A stretch of 5,419 bases of DNA from JBAUHN01 sp049680295 (GTDB lineage: Bacteria > Pseudomonadota > Alphaproteobacteria > Rhodobacterales > Rhodobacteraceae). Made by a program: the position numbers and the translations under genes. The stretch is from contig JBAUHN010000268.1 of NCBI GenBank assembly GCA_049680295.1, positions 1-5,419 on the forward strand, given 5' to 3'. Shown here piece after piece: positions 1 to 4,086 of this stretch (its first letter is position 1; every line of letters starts with the position of its first letter). The notes beneath the pieces are model-generated. The model did no database searches. It had not been told where the DNA came from and worked only from the letters and a program-made list of their open reading frames with translations.

Positions 1-2
1 GT

Positions 3-90
3 CCCGCCTTTAACCTGAGCCATTAAGCATCACTTTTCGCGTTGAGCCGCAGGCGAAGGCAGCGAACAAGTGATTCATGTTTAAGGCGGG
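3..90. repeat. 88-nt imperfect inverted repeat, possible bidirectional terminator
   Basis: The outer arms are CCCGCCTTTAA at 3-13 and TTTAAGGCGGG at 80-90, which pair at 10 of 11 positions. An inner stem pairs ATCACTTTTCGC at 29-40 with GCGAACAAGTGAT at 62-74, with one bulged C at 67. The loop (41-61) is GC-rich and contains short GCC/GGC complements. The element begins about 5 bp past the stop codon of the VOC gene, so it would fold at the 3' end of that transcript, where a terminator or mRNA-stabilising structure is expected. There is no long U-run as in a classic intrinsic terminator. It could instead be a dispersed intergenic repeat of the REP/BIME kind. The structure is seen directly; the role is inference. 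Confidence 0.5.
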
Positions 91-95
91 GCGCT

Positions 96-464
96 CTAGT
101 TTTGAATAAAGTGACCGATCCGTAGCAGATTTCCGTCGGTGTCGACTATGATCAGCTCGCATACGCCCCAGGGTTTATCCTCGGCTTTAACAAATCTGGG
201 GATATCATCTTTCGGCAGCCGAAGCTTTTCAAACTCAGCAGAAAGCGCATTTGCATCTTTCACCCTGAGATAGGCACCATGATCAGATGCCTGAGGAACA
301 TGTCCAGGGAACCGGAAAAAATGGATCTCTACGTCGTCACGCGTAAGGATCAAATAGCCTTGTTCGGAATACTCGCCTGCGACTTCGAACCCCAATGCGG
401 TATAAAAAACCTTGGTCTTCTCAAAGTTTGAACTGGGCAAGATAGGGCAAGCGCTTTTGAACAT
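96..464 (-). CDS. VOC-family protein, bleomycin-resistance-protein-like
   Basis: This is a small cytosolic protein of the vicinal oxygen chelate (glyoxalase/bleomycin resistance/dioxygenase) superfamily. It has two beta-alpha-beta-beta-beta modules. The first carries PILPSSNFEKTKVFYTALGF and a hydrophobic strand EIHFFRFPG. The second carries AYLRVKDANALSAEFEKL, then PWGVCELIIVDTDGNLLRIG and a C-terminal IQN. The N-terminal pattern, the PWG segment and the end strongly recall Ble-type proteins, which dimerise and sequester bleomycin without catalysis. I see no clear set of four metal ligands, which fits a binding protein better than a glyoxalase. The frame has an earlier ATG at 471-473 (125 residues), but AAAGGA directly abuts it. 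The same AAAGGA lies 9 nt from the ATG at 462-464, so I prefer that start (122 residues). The gene follows the response regulator on the same strand after about 94 bp, so cotranscription is possible. True resistance is unproven; many homologues have unknown ligands. Confidence 0.85.
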   Translation of the reverse strand: MFKSACPILPSSNFEKTKVFYTALGFEVAGEYSEQGYLILTRDDVEIHFFRFPGHVPQASDHGAYLRVKDANALSAEFEKLRLPKDDIPRFVKAEDKPWGVCELIIVDTDGNLLRIGHFIQN

Positions 465-473
465 TTCAATCAT

Positions 474-479
474 TCCTTT
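474..479 (-). promoter_or_regulatory. Shine-Dalgarno AAAGGA deciding the VOC start
   Basis: On the minus strand AAAGGA is followed at once by an ATG (471-473) and, 9 nt further, by a second in-frame ATG (462-464). A ribosome needs some spacing, so the second ATG is the better start. The consequence is a protein three residues shorter than the longest ORF. Confidence 0.6.
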
Positions 480-558
480 GTGTCAAAACCACCCTACACG
501 GGTTGTGGGGCCGTATCTGTAGGAATTACCAAAACGTTCAAAATAAGAAAGGCCAGTT

Positions 559-1284
559 TCACGGGCTTGCATCAGGGTCATAGATATAGCCGATACCGCG
601 TACCGTCTTGATAATCTTTGGCTTTTGCGGGTTCACCTCGATCTTACGTCTGAGCCGCGAAATACGGATGTCGATACTGCGATCGAACGGGTCCCATGAC
701 CGATCATGCGCCTGTTCCAGGATTTGATCCCGGTTTAGAACCCGTGACTTGTTTTCGGCAAAAACCTTAAGAAGATTGAATTCCATTGCTGTCAGCGGCA
801 CCTCTTCGCCGTCTTGCGCAAACAATTTGGCCGCCTCAAGGTTCAGCGTGAACGCCCCAAATCTGGCGGCTTTAACACTCTCGCCCGACGTCGCCCGGGC
901 ATCCGGAGCGACGGATTTTCTGCGCAAAACCGCTTTGATCCGGGCCTCCAGTTCGCGCAGGTCGACGGGTTTTCCAAGGTAGTCATCGGCCCCCATTTCC
1001 AGGCCCAATATCCGGTCGAATACTTCGCCTGCCGCCGTCAGCATGACCACCGGCACTTGATTATCCGGTCGCAGATTGCGCAGTGTTGTCAGCCCGTCTT
1101 CGCCGGGCATGTTAATGTCCAGAATGATCAGGTCGATCTGATTTTCCGCGATGGCCTGATGCAAAACAGCGCTGTTTTCAGCGGCCAGAACCTTGTAACC
1201 GCGGCGTTGCAAGTATTCCTGCAACATTTCGCGAACATCCCGTTCATCATCGCAAACCAGAATTGTCGACACTTCTTGGGTCAT
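559..1284 (-). CDS. OmpR-family two-component response regulator
   Basis: This is a DNA-binding response regulator of 241 residues, a normal OmpR/PhoB length. The receiver domain (about 6-120) has the acidic pair D12-D13, phosphoacceptor D56 in LIILDINMPG, switch threonine T83 and K105 in the GKP motif, so all key residues are present. After a linker rich in A, S and R, the C-terminal winged-helix domain (about 139-237) shows TAMEFNLLKVFAENKSRVLN, then the recognition-helix segment DRSIDIRISRLRRKIE and the wing motif VRGIGYIY. Together these are diagnostic of Trans_reg_C. Its ATG overlaps the stop of the upstream histidine kinase as ATGA (1281-1284) with no strong ribosome site of its own, which suggests translational coupling and a cognate pair. 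Kinase H389 is the expected phosphate donor. The target genes cannot be read from the sequence. The direct repeats upstream of the kinase are candidate autoregulatory sites. Confidence 0.95.
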   Translation of the reverse strand: MTQEVSTILVCDDERDVREMLQEYLQRRGYKVLAAENSAVLHQAIAENQIDLIILDINMPGEDGLTTLRNLRPDNQVPVVMLTAAGEVFDRILGLEMGADDYLGKPVDLRELEARIKAVLRRKSVAPDARATSGESVKAARFGAFTLNLEAAKLFAQDGEEVPLTAMEFNLLKVFAENKSRVLNRDQILEQAHDRSWDPFDRSIDIRISRLRRKIEVNPQKPKIIKTVRGIGYIYDPDASP

Positions 1285-3512
1285 CGGCCCGACCGCGCCG
1301 CATCTAAGATTTCAGCGACAAAGGCACGCAGTTCCTTTGGCGATGCGGGTTTTTCCAAATAAGAGCGTTGCGCTTCTTTCAGGAAACTTTGTGATGACTT
1401 GCCCATTGTGTCTCCTGTTATGAATCCGATGCGGTTAACCAATTCGGGGAATTCGGCTTTTATCGTATCAAAGAACCCACGCCCGTCCATCCCCGGCATA
1501 TTCAGATCACTTAGGACCAGGTCATAACGTGTGGCCTTCATTCGGGCGAGACCCTCCGTGGCGGCGTTGACAACATCCACCTCAAACCCGGCGCGGGTCA
1601 GGATTTCAGCGTTAAGATCGGCCACGTCAACTTCGTCATCCACGATCAAAACCTGCAAAGGCTGTGCTGTTTTTGTGTCCACCGCTGGCTTTGAGTGTGC
1701 CGGGGCCACATCGGCATTCAACGCAGGGATTGTTATCAAAAACCGGGTGCCATTTGCACCAGACTTTTCCAGTATGATCTGGCCATTGTGCGACTGCATG
1801 ATCCGGTGACTAAGCGACAGACCGATGCCGGTTCCCTGACCGGTTTCCTTGGTTGTGAAAAACGGCTCGAAGATGCGATTCTTCAAGGCGCTTGGTATGC
1901 CAGGGCCGTTGTCTTGGACCGCAATTTGAATCATGCCGGTTGCGGCATCAAACCCGGTCTGCACCGATATTTTTCCCTTGCCTTTTTCCTTCCGAATGGC
2001 GTGCTCTGAATTCAGCACCAGTGTCAAAACCACCTGGGTTATCTGATCGCCATCAACGCAACATGTTGGCAAGGTTTGGGCAAGATCACATTCCAGTTCC
2101 ACGTCGTCGCTTAGATCACCGTGGCGCGCCACGTCGACGGCAACACGTACAATGTCGTTGATATTGGTCTCTTCGGTTTTTGAGGGCTGTTGCCGCGCCA
2201 TCGTCAGGAAAGTTTTAACAATGCCTGCACATCGTTCCGCAGATGTGCTGATCTTGTCGATCTGGCGCAAAACCTCCGGGTCCGTGGTGTCTTCCCGCAG
2301 CATCATGGAATGGCCAACAACAACTGACAATGGATTGTTAAGCTCATGCGCTACCCCCGCCAACAACTCGCTTAATGCCGACATTTTTTCATTCTGAAAC
2401 AGCTGGTCTTGCTGTTGCGACAGCTTTTCCTCAATCTGCATTTGCTCGGTCAAATCACGGGTGTGCGACACGATAACCCTGCGACCGTTGTAGGAAATCA
2501 TCCGGGCCGAGACCGATCCCCAAAACACCTGACCTTGATGGTTGTAAAACCGCGCTTTGAAATCGCTCGTGGCGCCATCGGCGCACAGAATTTTCAGCTG
2601 GCGCTCGCGGTCTTTCAGATCGACATACATCGACAGTGAACTGTCCGCATCTCCGAAAAGCGCGATCATATCGGGGCTGCTAAACAGCACCGCGCCGGTT
2701 TGCGCGTCGTTCATCTGGATAGGGGTGGGGCAGGAATTCAACACGTGGCGGATCAGCGCCTCGCGTTCCAGCTGTTCTGTGATGTCCGCAACCGCAGCCA
2801 CGATGCATTTATATTCCCCGTGTTCGACGATGCGCCCCGAAACAAGAGCCGGGAAAACGGTGCCGTCGTGACGTTTGAGGGTCATTTGGTACCCATCTAC
2901 GGCGTCGGAGTTGTCAAACTGCGCTACAAAGGCGCGGCGGTCTGCACCGGGCGCGTAGTGTTCGCTGGTGTTGGCGGTGTCGCCAAACAATTCCCGCGCA
3001 CTTTGCGACCGGTAGATGATTTTCCCATCATCGAACCGGGTCATTGTCACGGCAACCGGGATCGTGTCCATCACAGTGGCCAACAGGTTCTCACGGTCTC
3101 GCACCATTGCCTGCGCTTGCACCTGCGGCGCATTTTCCCGGCGGCAAACCACGTAGCCGCCGGATTTTGTTGGCGCGAAACTGACCTGATAGCTTTTGCC
3201 ATCCGAATGCTGCGCGATGATGTCGCGTTTGAAATTTGACAGGTTGCTCAGCGCGCGATTCATGAAAATGGCAGGATCGTCGAACGGGTCGATGATTTGA
3301 CCCCTGTCCATGCAGGCGCGTTGCAGATCATCCCAACGCACGCCTTTGCGAATCATGTCGCGGACCAGCGGGAACATATCAATATAGCGTTGGTTGCAAG
3401 TCACCAAGTGCCGGTCACGATCAAAAATCGCGATCCCGTCTGACAATGCATCCAGCACGTCATGAATCGGGTCAGAGGGGTCAATGGGGTTATGTGTGGC
3501 GTCCAAAGTCAT
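1281..3512 (-). CDS. Hybrid sensor histidine kinase, three PAS domains, C-terminal receiver
   Basis: This 743-residue kinase has no signal peptide or membrane segment, so it should be cytosolic. Domains in order are a PAS_7-type sensor (about 16-125), a second PAS (about 141-248), a third PAS (about 252-358), a Q/E-rich signalling helix (355-375), HisKA with the H-box GVAHELNNPL and phosphorylated H389 (about 375-440), and HATPase_c (about 480-598). The ATPase shows an N-box around N501, G1 DNGPGIP (534-540), F-box IFEPFFTT and G2 GQGTGIGLS. A polar linker leads to a receiver (about 618-738) with D625-D626, phosphoacceptor D669, T699 and K721. All catalytic motifs look intact. No HPt domain is visible, so the receiver may act as a phosphate sink or inhibitory module rather than a relay step. 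The H-box and G boxes resemble NtrB/FixL-type kinases. AGAAAGG lies 4 nt before the ATG. The gene is first in an operon with the OmpR-type regulator. The sensed signal is unknown. Confidence 0.94.
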   Translation of the reverse strand: MTLDATHNPIDPSDPIHDVLDALSDGIAIFDRDRHLVTCNQRYIDMFPLVRDMIRKGVRWDDLQRACMDRGQIIDPFDDPAIFMNRALSNLSNFKRDIIAQHSDGKSYQVSFAPTKSGGYVVCRRENAPQVQAQAMVRDRENLLATVMDTIPVAVTMTRFDDGKIIYRSQSARELFGDTANTSEHYAPGADRRAFVAQFDNSDAVDGYQMTLKRHDGTVFPALVSGRIVEHGEYKCIVAAVADITEQLEREALIRHVLNSCPTPIQMNDAQTGAVLFSSPDMIALFGDADSSLSMYVDLKDRERQLKILCADGATSDFKARFYNHQGQVFWGSVSARMISYNGRRVIVSHTRDLTEQMQIEEKLSQQQDQLFQNEKMSALSELLAGVAHELNNPLSVVVGHSMMLREDTTDPEVLRQIDKISTSAERCAGIVKTFLTMARQQPSKTEETNINDIVRVAVDVARHGDLSDDVELECDLAQTLPTCCVDGDQITQVVLTLVLNSEHAIRKEKGKGKISVQTGFDAATGMIQIAVQDNGPGIPSALKNRIFEPFFTTKETGQGTGIGLSLSHRIMQSHNGQIILEKSGANGTRFLITIPALNADVAPAHSKPAVDTKTAQPLQVLIVDDEVDVADLNAEILTRAGFEVDVVNAATEGLARMKATRYDLVLSDLNMPGMDGRGFFDTIKAEFPELVNRIGFITGDTMGKSSQSFLKEAQRSYLEKPASPKELRAFVAEILDAARSGR

Positions 3513-3516
3513 AGCG

Positions 3517-3523
3517 CCTTTCT
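3517..3523 (-). promoter_or_regulatory. Ribosome binding site of the hybrid kinase
   Basis: AGAAAGG on the minus strand lies 4 nt upstream of the kinase ATG (3510-3512). It supports this start over downstream alternatives. Confidence 0.6.
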
Positions 3524-3531
3524 ATCCGGGC

Positions 3532-3544
3532 TTTGTTTCAATTG
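3532..3544 (-). repeat. 13-bp direct repeat, copy 1
   Basis: On the minus strand this reads CAATTGAAACAAA and is identical to the copy at 3564-3576. The copies start 32 bp apart, close to three helical turns, so a protein bound at both would sit on the same DNA face. This copy ends 19 bp before the kinase start, in the likely mRNA leader. OmpR-type regulators bind direct repeats, so it is a candidate autoregulatory site. The repeat is seen directly; the function is inferred. Confidence 0.45.
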
Positions 3545-3563
3545 CTTTTCAGCCCCCAGATCA

Positions 3564-3576
3564 TTTGTTTCAATTG
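3564..3576 (-). repeat. 13-bp direct repeat, copy 2
   Basis: This is an exact second copy of CAATTGAAACAAA on the minus strand, 32 bp upstream of copy 1 relative to the kinase gene. A looser relative in the opposite orientation, AAATGAAACACAAA at 3673-3686, lies closer to the plus-strand operon. Confidence 0.45.
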
Positions 3577-3643
3577 TTTCTGTGCGGCAGGCCCAGTGCC
3601 CGCCCACATGCCGGGTAAGCCATTGATATAAAGCGACTCTTCA

Positions 3644-3669
3644 TTTTTGTTCGTTTTTTTTCGCTTTTT
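3644..3669. promoter_or_regulatory. Phased A-tracts, likely curved DNA or UP-like element
   Basis: T5 (3644-3648), T8 (3654-3661) and T5 (3665-3669) on the plus strand have centres about 11.5 and 9.5 bp apart, near one helical turn. Such phasing is known to bend DNA. On the minus strand these are A-tracts placed upstream of the weak TATATC-like hexamer, where an UP element would help transcription of the kinase operon. This is not a terminator, because no GC-rich hairpin precedes it and no gene ends into it. Confidence 0.4.
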
Positions 3670-3720
3670 CGCAAATGAAACACAAAACCGCCATCGCAGA
3701 CATCCGACTGCAACACGGGG

Positions 3721-3739
3721 GATGCAAAACATCTGCATC
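3721..3739. promoter_or_regulatory. Inverted repeat GATGCA-N7-TGCATC, possible operator
   Basis: A perfect 6-bp inverted repeat with a 7-bp spacer lies about 70 bp upstream of the DUF1127-like start. The size and spacing suit a dimeric regulator, but a 6-bp arm can arise by chance and no known operator matches it in my reading. Confidence 0.25.
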
Positions 3740-3796
3740 AACGATCACTCGATCATTGGGACATTTACAAGATTACCGGGCGAAATGCCGAAACTC

Positions 3797-3800
3797 AGGA
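3797..3800 (+). promoter_or_regulatory. Ribosome binding site deciding the DUF1127-like start
   Basis: AGGA lies 8 nt before the ATG at 3809. Upstream in-frame ATGs at 3647 and 3785 lack a comparable site, so the short form is preferred. Confidence 0.6.
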
Positions 3801-3808
3801 ATAAGACA

Positions 3809-4039
3809 ATGACAACACACGTATTCAAATCACCATTTGTCGACGTATTTGGCGCGACTAAGCGTGTCTTTGACCGGGCCGTTCAACCCTTGTTCGAAGC
3901 ACGGCAAATCGCTGCGACCTCGGACGCAAGCATGCTGGATCGTCGTGCACTGGGCGACATCGGTTTCGACCGAATTGATTTCAACACCGACACAGGCGCC
4001 GCCATCCAAAGCGCCCTGATCAAAATCTGCGAGTGGTGA
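3809..4039 (+). CDS. Small DUF1127-like protein
   Basis: This is a 76-residue protein with no signal peptide or membrane segment. Its C-terminal half has ASMLDRRALGDIGFDRIDF (about 40-58), which matches the DUF1127 pattern of Leu-x-x-Arg-x-Leu-x-Asp-Ile-Gly-hydrophobic-x-Arg-x-Asp. The N-terminal part (1-35) is predicted helical (VFGATKRVFDRAVQPLFEAR) and is less arginine-rich than typical members. The same frame is open back to 3647, but only the ATG at 3809 has a good Shine-Dalgarno, and the residues before it look like translated intergenic DNA. DUF1127 proteins are common in alphaproteobacteria. A few, such as CcaF1 of Rhodobacter, are reported to bind RNA and affect RNA turnover, but most have no known role. 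The gene lies 47 bp upstream of the cysteine synthase-glutaredoxin gene with no terminator between them, so an operon is likely. I cannot assign a biochemical function. Confidence 0.75.
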   Translation: MTTHVFKSPFVDVFGATKRVFDRAVQPLFEARQIAATSDASMLDRRALGDIGFDRIDFNTDTGAAIQSALIKICEW

Positions 4040-4073
4040 GCCATTTCGGCCGTCGCTTGGTTAACCCACAGCT

Positions 4074-4079
4074 AAAGGA
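4074..4079 (+). promoter_or_regulatory. Ribosome binding site of the cysteine synthase-glutaredoxin gene
   Basis: AAAGGA lies 7 nt upstream of the ATG at 4087, an optimal spacing. It fixes the start of the fusion protein. Confidence 0.7.
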
Positions 4080-4086
4080 ATACACC

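Larger units (their letters stand above)
3513..3808. other. Divergent intergenic region between the kinase operon and the DUF1127/cysteine-synthase operon
   Basis: These 296 bp should hold the promoters of both divergent transcripts. They contain two 13-bp direct repeats near the kinase, a run of three phased A-tracts, a 6-bp inverted repeat and an 8-bp tandem repeat (3742-3757, 7 of 8 bases identical: CGATCACT then CGATCATT). I could not identify a convincing -35/-10 pair on either strand. A TATATC-like hexamer on the minus strand near 3626-3631, just downstream of the A-tracts, is the best weak -10 candidate for the kinase operon. No protein-coding gene is convincing here. Confidence 0.5.

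Noticed and set aside
486..512. Weak hairpin ACCC-TACAC-GGGT between the regulator and VOC genes as a terminator
   Set aside because: The stem is only four pairs and no T-run follows on either strand, so a terminator call is not supported.
480..558. TTGAAC followed by a weak -10-like hexamer as a promoter for the VOC gene
   Set aside because: The candidate -10 at the right spacing (AGATAC) matches the consensus poorly, so no promoter was annotated.
749..1362. Plus-strand ORFs of 77 and 182 codons
   Set aside because: They run antisense to the response regulator, whose full set of conserved motifs shows the minus strand is coding. They have no recognisable domain.
1531..3239. Several plus-strand ORFs of 76 to 179 codons
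   Set aside because: They are antisense to the hybrid kinase and have arginine/proline- or histidine-rich shadow compositions with no family motif.
3538..3741. A 67-codon minus-strand ORF ending 25 bp before the kinase gene
   Set aside because: It starts at a TTG without a ribosome site, contains the A-tract-encoded Lys/Asn-rich stretch and the direct repeats, and matches no family I recognise. It looks like translated regulatory DNA.
3647..3808. A 54-residue N-terminal extension of the DUF1127-like protein
   Set aside because: The frame is open but the ATG at 3647 lies inside the T-rich tracts without a ribosome site, whereas AGGA sits 8 nt before the ATG at 3809.
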